A DNA stretch of 50,000 nt from Neocallimastix lanati (nom. inval.) (GCA_016946835.1 JACVTC010000004.1:912501-962500); one strand, 5' to 3'; counted from the stretch's first letter, positions 1 through 12,899 are shown. Numbers and translations are program-made. The notes: generated by a model not told the origin, from the letters alone.

Positions 1-175
1 TTTTTATTTTTATTTTTTTTTTATTTTTTTATTTTTTTAATTGTTATAGTTTTTACTATGGTATTTTATATAATTTAAAGCAATATGAAAAAAAGAAATC
101 AAATATATAATAATTAAAGAAAATATAATGAAAAATATCAAAATTATTCAACTGATAAATTCGAATAAATTATGA

Positions 176-207
<32 letters not shown>

Positions 208-2345
208 TGATAATTTTACATATAGATATATTTATTAATATTGTAAATAAATTTTTTTTAAATTTTGAAAAATATTAATTTGACAATAATAAAAAATATT
301 AATATATAGTAATATATTTAATATATTTTTTTTTGTTGTTGTTATGTTTTTATTGCTATTATTATAAAGAATTATTACTATATACTTTTTATTTTTTTAA
401 ATATATAAAAATAAAATAATTATTAATTGAAAATTATTAAAAAAAAAAAAAAAAAGGTATAATTTATTACTTAATAATATATATAATAAGAACTAAAGAT
501 AACCAAAAATTTTTATATCAAATATTATAATATTTGATAGGGTATTAATTAAATTGCTTAAAATGTGTTAATAGTACATATGTACTATAAATAATAAAAA
601 TTATTAATTAAATATTTATGTTTTTAAGGTTTAAGATTTAAAATTTAATTATCTAATTTAAAATATTTTAAAAATTCTATCATAAAAATAATATATAATT
701 ATAGTATAAAAATTTTTTAAATGAAGATATTTTATTATATAAAATGACTTGATATTAGATATTATTATTAAAATTTTTACATACATCAAAAAAGTATATG
801 GTTTAAATGTTTTTTTATGAAACTAATGTGATAGTTATAATTAATGCGTAGTATTAATTACATTGAATATAGATATTAAAATTAAATAATCATTACTTTT
901 TATTTAAAGAGTTCATTAATATTAAAATCTGATTTATTAGATCTATTATGACTTTTATATATTATTGAATTTATGGTTTATTATCAACATAAAAAGAATT
1001 AAAAAAAAAAATAATAATAATAATATAAAACAAAATAAAAAATTATATTTTTAATGATTTTTTGAAAGAAAGTTTATATTTTAATATTATTTGTGTTAAA
1101 ACAACCACTTTTATTTATTTATGTATCACATTACATTTAAATTTAAATTATAATAGTTTTTAAATTTTTATTAATTATAAATGTCTATTATAAAAAATTC
1201 TTTTTTCTTTATCTTTTAAGTATTTTTTATTAAAATAAATTATATTTTATTTATTAGTTTTTTTTGAAACTGTTGTATATAAATATATTTACTATATATA
1301 ATTTGTAATACAAAATAATTTTTATAATATTCGAAAGAACATCATAATAACATATATTTCATATGTATCTTATGGAATATAAACATATCCGGAGCATCAA
1401 AATTATCATATATATTTATATTAACAGCTCAATATTCCTACAATTCAGCAATAATGTAATTTGGTAAATAATATTATTCATTTTAATTAAGTGCATATAG
1501 ATCAAGGAACAATGATTTTAATGTTGAAAATATCATAATAAATAAATATTTAATGAATATTTTATGGTACATGTTAATTCTTCATTAAGCTTATTATTAA
1601 TTCACTAGTTTATATTTTATTTTGTTCATGTTAATATTAAAAATATATGTTTACAATCAATTTCTTTTAATTCAATCAATTTCTTTTAATTTTTATAATT
1701 GTTTATTATTATTATTTATTTAAAATTTTTTTTATTTTAAATACTAAAACAAAGAAAATTATTATAATATACTAATTAATAATAATAATAAAAAGTAATA
1801 AATAATAACAAATAATAATACAAATAAAAAAAAATAAAAAAATAAAAAAATAAATTGCAATAATAATAATAAATAAATAAAATCATATTTTATTAAAATT
1901 CAATAAAAAAAAAAATATATTTTAAAATATCATTTATTTGATACTTATAAATATATATATATATATATATATTAATTTATTAAAAATAAGTAAAGTACAT
2001 TTTTTACTTTTTTTTTTGTTTGTTTGTTTGTTTGTTTGTTTCAGTTTATTTCTTGGTATTAATATTAAATATATCATTTTCTTTATTTAATTTGATTATT
2101 ATAAATATTATAAATATATATATATATATATTTATATTATCTTTTTAAATTTTCTGTAGTAATTAAATTTATTATTATTATTATATATATAAGTACAAAA
2201 TTACATTGATTATATATTATATAATATTTATATTATTTTAATATTTTAATATTATTAATTTCTTATTTAATATTTTATTGTTAATTTTATTTTGTTTGTT
2301 TGTTGTTTGTTTATTTGTTTGCTTATTAATAATATTTTTCTTCAT

Positions 2346-2398
<53 letters not shown>

Positions 2399-2426
2399 TT
2401 ATTTAATTTATTTAATTTTGTATTTT

Positions 2427-2472
<46 letters not shown>

Positions 2473-2544
2473 TATTTTAGTAGCTTAATTTTTTATTTTT
2501 ATTCATTATTTTTTTTATTATAATAATTTTAATTTATATATATA
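1..2544. other. A+T-rich intergenic stretch, no gene seen
   Basis: No coding region could be supported on either strand. It holds simple sequence: a (TA)n tract near 1950-1972, a (GTTT)n tract at 2018-2041, and two long T runs at 2347-2396 and 2429-2470. Short Phe-rich frames across the T runs are artefacts. The stretch around 1330-1560 is slightly less biased, but I could not read a conserved frame in it. The right end is the 3' flank of the minus-strand ROGDI gene. Confidence 0.7.
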
Positions 2545-4450
2545 TTACTGTTTTTCTAAAAATACTTTCAACTTATATTGACAATTGTTAGCGAGATCAG
2601 AAATATCATTTATTAACTTATTAAACTTTAAAAGATTTGGACTTGGGCATTCTACAACAACTTCATTTGATAAATTCATTTTATGACTTGATAAATTATT
2701 ATTATTATTATTTTTTTATTATTATTATTATTATTATGATATTTTTATTTAAATTTAAATAATAAAAAATATAAATAATAATGTATTAATAATATTTATA
2801 ATTAGAATAAAATTAATTCTGAATTTGAATTATATTTTTTATAATATTTTTTTTATTGTATATATTTATATAAATACCCTGATTTTATGGTTTTAACTCT
2901 TCCAATAAATTTTGAGGATAATTGATGTTGAGAGGAGTGTCCTGCTGAAATATTAAATATAGCAACAACAATATTTGACATATTAATATAGCATTCTATT
3001 ATGAAATCATCTGGAAGCTCGGGAATAAAATTCTTAATATTCGTAGTAATAGTAATGATAGAATTAATAATACAAAGGATATTGTTGAGATTTTAAATTT
3101 ATATATATATAAAAAGTTTTATATACAAATAAAACTTATAATATTAAAATAATACGTATTAAATACCTTTGGATTACAACGATAAGAATAAACGTAATTT
3201 TCATCTTTTTGAGACATAATAAATTTTATTTTTTTTAAAAACATATTAGTTTGTTTAATTAACTTTATAAATTAATATAATTAATTGAATTAATGTGAAT
3301 TAGTAAATGATTAAATAACATTAACAAATAAATAATATATATTAAACATATATAAAAAGCTTACATCGTTTAACTGTTCAAGTGTATATGTAGTTAATTT
3401 ATAATGTTCTAATATTTCAATAATTTTTTGAATATGATTATAAACGTCTTGAAGCTTTATAAAAAAAAAAAAAAAAAAAATTATTACATATATATGTATA
3501 TATTAATTATTACAGTTTTAAACTATATCAAAAAAGACAAATATAGAAATATTCAATATTTAATAATTCTATTGTTATAATATAATTTTTTGATTTACTT
3601 GATATAAACAATGTGGCTCTTTTGGTGAAAACGTAGTTTTGAAAGCATTTCCTCTATTATAATGTGGAAATTTTATCGAAAGTTCCTAATTTATAATAAT
3701 TGTTTTTAGTATTATTTCATTGTTTTTTTGCATTTCATTTTTATAAATATAAATAATTTTATGTATTAATTATTGAAATTAGCAAATATATTTTTAATTG
3801 TAATTTTATCAACCATTAAAAAACTCTCTTGTGTTTACTAAAATTATATACATACCGCCTTTGTAACATTAATATCTTTAACAGTAATAAAGCCTTTTAA
3901 ATTATCACTACTAAAAATATTTTTTTAATAATACAATATAAATAATAATTTTTAATTAATAAAATATAATATATATAAATATTATTTATATCAATAGTAA
4001 TTTACTTTGTATTTGTAACAGCAAGAATTAAACCCTCAGTAGCAATGGCATCATTTTTGAAATAAATATAAGTTAACGCTTCCTTTTTTGAATATAAAAT
4101 GATAAAGAAATATAATTTATCAATATTTTTTAATAAATTTAATGATTATTTCCTTTTTTATTATAAGTTTTGCTTTTCTTACTTTTAATTTTGTGATTAA
4201 TTCTTCAATAACTATTGGTCCTTGACTAGTTAAATACCAGTTTATTTCATTAGCCTTTTCATTTTTATTAAATTGTATATTAATATATTTTAATTATTAA
4301 TTTTAAGGGTTTTTTTTTTTTTTTTTATTTTATTTATGTATATATATTAATTAATATTGAATATTTTTATGATTAACAAACATATAGTATAATAAAATAA
4401 TAATTATTCTTTTTATTTATTTATTTATTTATCTTTTTACTTATTCATTT

Positions 4451-4482
<32 letters not shown>

Positions 4483-4579
4483 TTATATTTTTAGTTAATA
4501 TATTTACAATAACTTCTTTTTCTTTTGTTAAGGTTTCCTCATCAATAACACTTTTAGTTACATTTATTGCAATTGGCAT
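2545..4579 (-). CDS. ROGDI/Rav2-like V-ATPase assembly (RAVE) subunit, nine exons
   Basis: Exons, minus strand, in order: 4508-4579, 4183-4254, 4006-4082, 3856-3910, 3599-3685, 3365-3454, 3167-3262, 2878-3032, 2545-2686. All junctions are GT-AG and phases agree, giving 281 residues; human ROGDI is about 287. Family resemblance: NEINWYL near residues 26-32 matches the N-terminal ELNWLL segment. A strand-rich middle section follows (LKGFITVKDINVTKAELSIKFP), spanning the exon 4/5 junction. The helix with LQDVYNHIQKIIEIL comes next, then FIPELPDDFIIECYINMS near 185-202, which matches the human FAPALPSDLLVNVYINL. The C-terminal helix is LINDISDLANNCQYKLKVFL. From family knowledge, ROGDI/Rav2 is a cytosolic partner of Rav1/DMXL in the RAVE complex, which reassembles V1 with Vo on vacuole and endosome membranes. 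The start is the first ATG before the first donor. The exon 7 acceptor (after 3263) was chosen because it alone keeps the frame open. Confidence 0.9.
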
Positions 4580-7343
4580 TTTTTTAAAATTTAATATAAT
4601 TAAAAAATTGAACAGGTTGTTTCTTTTTTTTGTTTTAGTTTTGTCTTGTTTGAATTTTCTTTACTATAAAAAATAATATAAATAGAGCTATTTTTATATT
4701 GAATTATTTAATTATACTTATTTTATTAATTATTTATTGATTATCAAAAAATTGAAAAAAAGAATAGAATAGTAGTAGATTATTTACATAAAAAATGAGG
4801 ATATACTGTATATAATTTATTATAATTTATTTTAATAATTATATATATATTATATTTTTTTATTATTTAGTCATACACTATTGGTATATTTAAATATTAA
4901 TAAATAAAAATATATTATAATATATGAAATATGTTAAAAAATCTATTATAAAAAAGTCCTTTTTTCTCTTTATTTAATAATATTCTTAATACAGTCTATA
5001 TTTAACAACAATAAAATAAAAAAAAAATAAATAAAATAAAATAAAATAAATAAAATATAAAATAAAAAAAAAGAAAATCTTATCTTATATATATAATTGT
5101 GTATAATAAATTTTATTAATTTAAAAAAAGTTTAAGTGGAGTATTTCAAAGAAATTATTCTTTATTATAATTATAAAATAATTTAAATTCCATACTATTA
5201 AACGAGTAATTATTAAAACTATTGCTTATTATAGTTCAATCAATAAAATAAAAATATATAAATTTGAAATAAATATTTAAATATTTAAACAAAAATAAAT
5301 TAGTAACGAAATAAAAATTATTACTATGGCAATAATAGTTTTTACAAAATTAAATTATCCACTATTCTAATACATAACTAATTTAATTAAATCAAAGATA
5401 TATAACTTAAAATTTTAATATAAAAATATATGAAAATATTTTTCACATTTTTTTAGAGTATTATTATTAAGAAAATTATAATTAATTAAAAAAAATATAT
5501 TATAGTACATCATAAAATTGTATATATTTTTAAAATTATATATATATTATAAAACATGTTAAATTTTATTAATCTAGTCCTTTATATATATATAATTTAA
5601 TAAAATAAAAAAAAAAAAAAAAAAAAAAAAAGATTTAATAATCTTTTTTCTTTTTTAATCTTAATATTATTTAATTATATTTTTAAATTAATGATTAATT
5701 AAATTTAAAAATGACATGCAAAATTTAAATATTCAAAATAATTAAAAATAAATATAATAATTATGAATAACCTTTTTAATATTATTATTATTATTATTAT
5801 TATTTACTTTAGCATGCTCTATAGTATAAAATTAAAAAAAAAAAAAAAAAAATTTATATATATAACTATTAATTTATTTTTAACATATTTAAATAAAAAA
5901 TTGCTTTATATGAAAAATAAGCTTCAAATATATTGAAATATATTATATAATTTAGTATAAGCCAAAAAGTATTAATATAAAAGATCTTAATTTAGAGTAA
6001 TCAATTACTAGAAACTCTTATAAAATATATTAGTATAGTCGACATAATTATAAACCCTAAATTTATAATTATTAACATATTAAGAGTCTCATCTGATTTT
6101 AAAAAATTCTTAGCAAGAGAATCGTTTTCCGGGCATAATATTATGTTAAAGAAAAATACATTTGAATTTTAAATTTTGATAAAAGTTTCTCATATTAATT
6201 TGAGGGTTATTTAAAAATACCATTATTTTAGAAATGAATAAAAATAGCAGAAATTAGACTTCAAGCATAAATCAATTGAAATTATGAATCTTAATAAATT
6301 ATAAAATAATTTACATTACTTACTAATTAGTATAAATGAGTAGAATAGTGAATAGTATAATTATTTATAATTACTTATAAATGTAATCAATTTTAATACG
6401 ACCAAGATTATGACTTATTAAGTATACCGACATATAACCTAATAATTCATTTAAATACTAATAGCCAAAACGAAAAAGAGAAAATATATAAAAATAAATA
6501 CTAATTTTTAAAGCGAATTATAATTGAAAGTGATGTAAAATCCAATATATAATAAGTATTCACAAATTGAGATGGTATAACTTAAAGAAAATGTTCCCAT
6601 CATATAAATAGTAAGTATAAACCTTATACTATAAGAGATGTCTTTTATACAACAAAAATTAAAGGTATAATAACATTAAATACTGAATTTTAGGGGAACA
6701 ATTAAATTACAAATATATTTAAGAAATTATTTTAACAATACTTATATCGAATTAAAGAATTATAAACCCTAAATTTATGATTCATACCAAATATAATAAT
6801 ATCTATTTTTAAGTTTAAATAATTTTTTTTTTGGAATTAATGAATGAAAAATTTTTAATAATATATAAAATTAATAATAATAAAAAAATATACTATCAAA
6901 AATTTATTCTAAAGAATATTTTTTTCTTAAATATTTTATATATAACACTTTTAAATACTATAAAACATTATTTTTTTTTTAGACTAGAAATTATTAAATA
7001 ATAAATTATTAATTAAAATTACTATTTAATTTTTTTAATTAAAAAAATTATATATTAATAATCATATATTATTAAAATAATATAGATTTACTTATATATA
7101 TATTTTCAATAGAAATGAATTATTTATAATAAAGTCAAATATGATTTAATTAAATTTAAAATTAATTTATATTTGATTATATGATTATATACAAAACAAT
7201 TACAAAAAATATAGAAAAAAATAAAAATAAAAAATATTATCTCAATTTTTTTAAAAAAAAAAAAAAAAATCTTAATAAACTATATTAAAAAATTAATTTA
7301 ATTTATATATAATTTCGAATATAAAAAAATCTTTTAAGTGTAT
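4580..7343. other. Intergenic stretch with TTTA repeats and a less biased patch
   Basis: This lies upstream of the ROGDI start. It holds mostly A/T homopolymers and short repeats. The part from about 5980 to 6800 is noticeably less A+T-biased and contains two copies of the 21-bp direct repeat AATTATAAACCCTAAATTTA(T), at 6046-6066 and 6758-6778, 712 bp apart. Short open pieces occur there (one reads RDVFYTTKIKGIIT near 6636), but stops interrupt every frame and I could not assign a gene. It may be a decayed element. Confidence 0.5.
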
Positions 7344-8326
7344 TTAATAAATGAATTTATCCATTAAACACTTATTATTATTTTCAACACTTCAATCACC
7401 ATCTTCATCAGTATAGATAAATACGCACTGGTAGGAACAATATGGATAATCTTAAGAACTAATACATTCCTTCGAAGTACTATTAAAGCTTTAAAAATCT
7501 ACATTTTTTTTGGAATACCACATCATTCATTGTTTACCCCCTAACTATTATTTCAGTCTCCCACAACAACAGTACAACATGAATAGTTTAATGATTTCGA
7601 CCAACATATATCATCAATAACACTGATAATTTTCTCATTACTGCTCATTCCTATTACTTTCCTTTTTACTACTACATATTATAACTATCAATACTCTCAT
7701 AGACAATATCATAACCATTAGTAAATACAGAAACACAACTATAAATGTATGAATCATCTGTAATCTAAAATTCAATAATACCGTTTTCTTCCTTATCATC
7801 TGAACAGAAAATACCATTAATATTTCCAATTTTATTTATAATGTAAAGAACTCGGCTATCATCTTCATATACAACTTTACTAAAATTAATAGTATTAATA
7901 ATTTCTATATCATTAACTTGTGTAAATATCTCACCTCCTTCTTTCGTATAGAATAGGCTACTTCTATTAGCGACAAGTAAGATATCACCCTCATAACTAG
8001 CAATACCTTTAAATATTTTTTAGCAAAACCAGTTTCGATTTATAGAAGACCAATATTCATTTTAATAAAAATTACTTCAGTATCAGTACTTCTATAAAAA
8101 AGTATCTCCAAGATAACTATTGAAAAAATCCTACCATTAACATAATTAGAATAAATTCTAGTGGCATTAGAAGATTGCAAAAATTTTTGCCACAGAAAAC
8201 ACTTAATTCATATGGATTCGTAATCTATAATCCATCACCTTTAACACTTGAATAGTAACCGAGGGAAAGACTTTTGGATACCACTGTGGTTACATGATAC
8301 CCCAGAATAGAAAACCTCGGTGCTTA
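7344..8326 (-). pseudogene. Decayed GH74-type glycoside hydrolase with two C-terminal fungal dockerins
   Basis: Read on the minus strand, broken frames give BNR/Asp-box propeller sequence: FYRSTDTEVIFIK near 8055-8095, then GDILLVANRSSLFYTKEGG and FTQV near 7915-7990, then NINGIFCSDD near 7797-7830. The last is followed by a stop and ITDDSY, as in the GIFRSDD...W..INDDSH run of GH74 xyloglucanases. Downstream are two Cys/Trp-rich dockerins. The first (7512-7613) reads CWSKSLNYSCC...GVNNE-stop-CGI; the second (about 7350-7480) reads YTDEDGD-stop-SVEN. Frameshifts are visible near 8015 and 8110, stops are numerous, and no 5' end was found: homology fades into a T tract near 8326. The intact family would be a secreted xyloglucan-degrading enzyme attached by its dockerins to the anaerobic-fungal cellulosome. 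This copy cannot make that protein. The GH74 family call is an inference from the motif order; another BNR-propeller family is possible. The dockerin call is stronger. Confidence 0.82.
7512..7613 (-). other. First dockerin (CBM10-like) remnant inside the pseudogene
   Basis: Reads CWSKSLNYSCC, then a short linker, then N-N-S-stop-GVNNE-stop-CGI. Known anaerobic-fungal dockerins have C-W near the start, a CC pair, and a closing G-x-WGVEN-x-WCGI block. Both Trp positions of that closing block are stops here: TAG (plus 7541-7543) and TGA (plus 7523-7525). Confidence 0.8.
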
Positions 8327-8341
8327 TTTGTTTTTTTTTCT

Positions 8342-8375
<34 letters not shown>

Positions 8376-10842
8376 TAATAATTTCATTATTTTTTTTTAA
8401 TAATAATAAACCTATCTTAACAAAACTATTTATAAAAATACATAAGAACATAAGCAAAAGAAATTGTTCTAAATATAAAGTAGCTATTTAAAAAAAATTT
8501 TTTTTTTAAATTTTAACATTTTTTTTTTTCTATTCTCCATAATAATAATTTTATAATTTAAAAATTAAAAAATATTTAAGAATGAAATGGATGATCTATT
8601 CCAAACATTAAAAAATATTGGAATATAATATAAATAAATAATTATAAATTATAAAATCATATAATAAGAAACATTTTTTATATAAAATAAAATAAAAAAA
8701 AAAAAAGTACAATTTATTATATTTTTTCATATAAAAATAATAAAACTTAATAAATAATAATATATTTATTTGTATTTTTTACTAAAGATTAAATATTTAC
8801 TTTCTATTAATAATAAATATGTAATATAATGATTTTAATTATTATATTTTCTTAATTAATATATTATTTATTTTACTTAAAAAAAAAGAAAGATATATAT
8901 TTACAATTTTTCTATAAATTCAAAATAACAATAATAATAATAATATTACATTTTTTTTTTTTTTTTTTTTTTAGGTTATTAATTATATTTCTAAAATATT
9001 ATTTTTATTAAATTTTAATAAAATATTTATATAATATACTATAATTTATAATTAATCCATTATTTTTAATTTTAATCTATTTATTTATTTAAACATTGAA
9101 AATGCGGACTCAATTTTAAATAACAAAATATTTTTTTTAATTTGAAAGTTCCCTTTTTGATGAACAAATTTCTATTTTATTTCAAATATTTCCTACAATT
9201 CATAATAAATAAAATTTTCATTTGTAAATTTTATTATAATATAAAAAATATTAATATAAAATTAAGTATAATTTTTTATTTCACAAATTCATATATTACA
9301 TAAATTTTCATTAACATATTCTTTAATAAAATATAATTTATCAAATTTTAATATTTAAAAATATAACTTATTTATTATTTTACTTAATGCATTTAGAAAT
9401 AGAAATATAATAAAAGTATATGTTTTTTCTATTGTAAAATTAAATAATTATTAATATAATATATTTTTTTAATCTACTAAAAAGATTGATAATTTTGACA
9501 TTTTTTTGATATAAATTATATATTATATTTTATTAAAAAAAACATTAAAAAAAAAACTTAAATTCATATTATTAATAAATATTAGATACAATTTTATATA
9601 TATTTATTAAATAAATATATTTTAAATATCTGAAAATTATATATGAAAAATATATTTAATTTAATAGTTATTTAAATTTTCATTAGTCAATTAACCCTTC
9701 TCATTGTAAAGGTTAGATTATAAAACAATTTTTTATTGTATTTAATAATGTATACAATTTCCAATTTGTTTTACTATGTATTAATTATTTAAAAATAAAA
9801 AATAATTCAAATAAAATTATACTATATATATAATTTAAAGTATAGATTTAAATCTATTTATTTAAAAATATTGTACATTGTTATATGTGAATAATTCTGA
9901 TCAGTTAAAAGAATAAAGAATAGTATTTTTTTTTTTTTTTTAATTAAATCTTTTATTTTAAGTTCATTATATTCATTATATTAATTAAATATAAATCCTA
10001 TATATTATAATAATTTAAATATAAAATATATATAAATCCATTAATATTAATTATTTAATAAATAAATATTAAAAAAAAAATTTTTTTTGTTTGGATTTAT
10101 ATTATTCAGTATATAAAATATTTGTATAATTTAAAATGATATATTAAAAATATATTATATATAATTATAAATAATTTAATAATATATAATAAATTCAATG
10201 TAACTATATAAATAAATAAATTAAATAAATAAATTAAATAAAAATAAATAAATAATATATTAAATAATAAATAAATAATTTAGTATAGGGTTAATCTATT
10301 ATATATTTTATATAAAAATATTTTATACCTATCAATTTTATTGCTTTTTTTTTTCTTTTTCCATTATTTTTTTTTCTTTTTATTTATTATTATTTTTTTT
10401 TAGTATTAATTTTTTTTTTTTTTTTGTAACAAAAAAAAAATATATATAATAAAGTGTTTTAAAAATTTACTTTATATATTCAAATAAATAATCAGTACCT
10501 ATTTAAACATTTTATATAATTAAGTAAATATCACTTTAAGAATAAAAAAGCACATCAATATATATTAAGGATTAAAAAGAAACAAATGAAATAATTGAAA
10601 TAATATGAATATACCAATTTATTTTATTAAAAAAAAAAAAAACAAAATACATTTAAACCTTTTTTTTTTCAGGATAATAAAATGGATCAATAATTAATAA
10701 ATTAGGATATTCAAATTATTCAATATCATGTTCTTTTTTATTTATAAATTCATTATTTTTTATACATATTTATATTCATTGTTAATTGATTAACAAATAT
10801 TTATGTCATCTAAAATTATTCATAGTACATTAAATAGAAAAA
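8327..10842. other. Intergenic stretch upstream of the helicase gene, no gene seen
   Basis: Only A/T-rich sequence with homopolymer runs (for example T runs near 8345-8374 and 8950-8972) and short TTTA/AAAT repeats. The last 300 bases hold the 5' flank of the helicase gene, including an A-rich leader just before its ATG. No conserved reading frame was recognised. A short frame at 8294-8491 starts in the pseudogene edge and runs into poly-T; I do not consider it a gene. Confidence 0.6.
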
Positions 10843-12899
10843 ATGGCCGATCACGCTGATGATCTTATTGATTATGATGAAGATGAAGAAACCGTCCCAG
10901 TTGAAAACACAACAAATGAAGTTGTAAATGAAGTAGCTGATGCTACCTCTGAAGCTAAAGAAGTTAAGAAGGGTTCATATGTTGGTATTCATGCTACTGG
11001 TTTTAAAGATTTTATGTTAAAACCAGAACTTTCAAGAGCTATAGTTGATTGTGGTTTTGAACATCCATCAGAAGGTAAGATTTTTATTTATAAGTAAAAT
11101 GATTTAGTGTTAAAATTTTAAAATTAATTTTCACTAGATATTTATTTTATTTAATAATCTTTTTGATCAAATGAATATATATAATAAGAATTGAATATCA
11201 TAAAAAAAACTATTAGAAGATAAATATTAATACATCATCATTTATTATATATATATATAAATTACTATATTTATAAAAATATATAGTTCAACAAGAATGT
11301 ATTCCACAAGCTATTCTTGGTACTGATGTTCTTTGTCAAGCTAAGAGTGGTATGGGTAAAACTGCAGTTTTTGTTTTAGCAACTCTTCATCAATTAGAAC
11401 CATCAAATGGTGATATTTCTGTTATTGTCCTTTGTCACACTAGAGAATTAGCATATCAAATTAGAAATGAATATGTTCGTTTCTCTAAATTTATGCCTGA
11501 TGTTAAAACTACAATGTTATTCGGTGGTGTTCCAATTAAGGATAATATTAATGAAATTAAGAATGAAAAACCACAAATTATTGTTGGTACTCCAGGTAGA
11601 GTTTTAGGTTTAATTAGAGATAAAGCCCTTAACCTCCGTAATGTTAAGCATTTTGTATTAGATGAATGTGATAAAATGCTTGAACAATTAGGTAAATAAC
11701 TACTTTAGTAAATGATAAGTTAAAAGTCTAAACGATAAGTCTAAATGTGAAAAAGAAAAATTAATTTTATCCCATATTCATGTATATATAAAAAAAGATA
11801 TGAGAAGAGATGTTCAAGAAATTTTCAAGAATACAAAACACCAAAAGCAAGTTATGATGTTTACTGCTACATTAAGTAAAGAAATTAGACCAATTTGTAA
11901 GAAGTTCATGCATAATGTAAGTTAAAATAAATTTAATAATGTATTTATAATGAATTTTTGTTAATTTTTTTTTTTTTTATAAAATATAAAATTAGCCATT
12001 GGAAATATTTGTTGATAATGAAACTAAACTTACTTTACATGGGCTTCAACAACACTATATTAAATTACAAGAAAATGAAAAGAACAGAAAATTAAGTGAT
12101 TTATTAGATGCACTTGATTTCAATCAAGTATGTATTTTTGTCAGATCTGTTCAAAGAGCTAAAGAATTAAATAAATTATTAGATGAATGTGGTTTCCCAT
12201 CAATTTGTATTCATTCACAAATGCCACAAGAAGAAAGGTAAATATTTTAATATATAAACTTTACGTAATTTTAAAATAAATAAAGTTTAAATAATAAAAA
12301 ATATTAATTACATTTAAATTGTATTAAATAATTATACAGAATAAATAGATATAAGCTTTTCAAGAATTATGAAAAGCGTTTAATGGTAGCTACAGATATT
12401 TTCGGTCGTGGTATTGATATTGAAGGTGTTAATATTGTTATAAATTATGATATGCCAGATAGTGCTGATAGTTACTTACATAGAGTAAGTTAATTAATAA
12501 TCATTTACTATGTTAAAAGTATTTTAAAATGAATAAATTAATATTGGAAAATTAATAATGAATTAATATATTTTATATAATAGGTTGGTCGTGCTGGTCG
12601 TTTTGGTACTAAAGGTTTAGCTATAACATTTGTTTCATCAAATGAAGACTTGAAAATCTTAAATCAAGTCCAAGAACGTTTTGAAGTTAACATTACTGAA
12701 TTACCAGAAACTATTGATACTAATTCTTACAGTAAGTTATATTAAAAATAATTTTAATATTAAATATTAAGTGTTTTGTATTTGCTTATACATGTATTAA
12801 TTTCATAATTATTTATATATATATTTTATTATTGATTATTAACAATTATTTTAATTTAAATTATTATTTAATTTTATTTTAATTTTAGTGAACGCATAA
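10843..12899 (+). CDS. SUB2: Sub2/UAP56 (DDX39B) DECD-box ATP-dependent RNA helicase, seven exons
   Basis: Exons: 10843-11074, 11287-11691, 11798-11916, 11996-12237, 12340-12484, 12584-12731, 12889-12899; all GT-AG, 433 residues (human UAP56 has 428). Motifs in order: Q-motif region [11 protein letters not shown] near 53-63, Walker A AKSGMGKT 96-103, HTREL 128-132, TPGR 179-182, the diagnostic DECD 203-206, motif III as TAT 235-237, motif [14 protein letters not shown] 349-361, motif VI HRVGRAGR 380-387. From family knowledge this is the nuclear TREX helicase that loads export factors on mRNA and acts in early spliceosome assembly. The start ATGG follows an A-rich leader and gives the family's acidic N terminus. 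The last exon is only 11 nt and supplies the final Met-Asn-Ala and stop. Motif III is TAT where SAT is usual. It is convergent with the kinase gene downstream. Confidence 0.97.

Noticed and set aside
6050-6060. Telomere-like CCCTAA inside TATAAACCCTAAA
   Set aside because: Only one unit per site and no tandem array, so there is no support for an interstitial telomere.
6580-6720. Suspected Copia-type Gag-Pol fragment (RDVFYTTKIKGIIT)
   Set aside because: The resemblance is limited to about 14 residues without protease, integrase or reverse-transcriptase motifs nearby; kept only as part of the direct-repeat observation.
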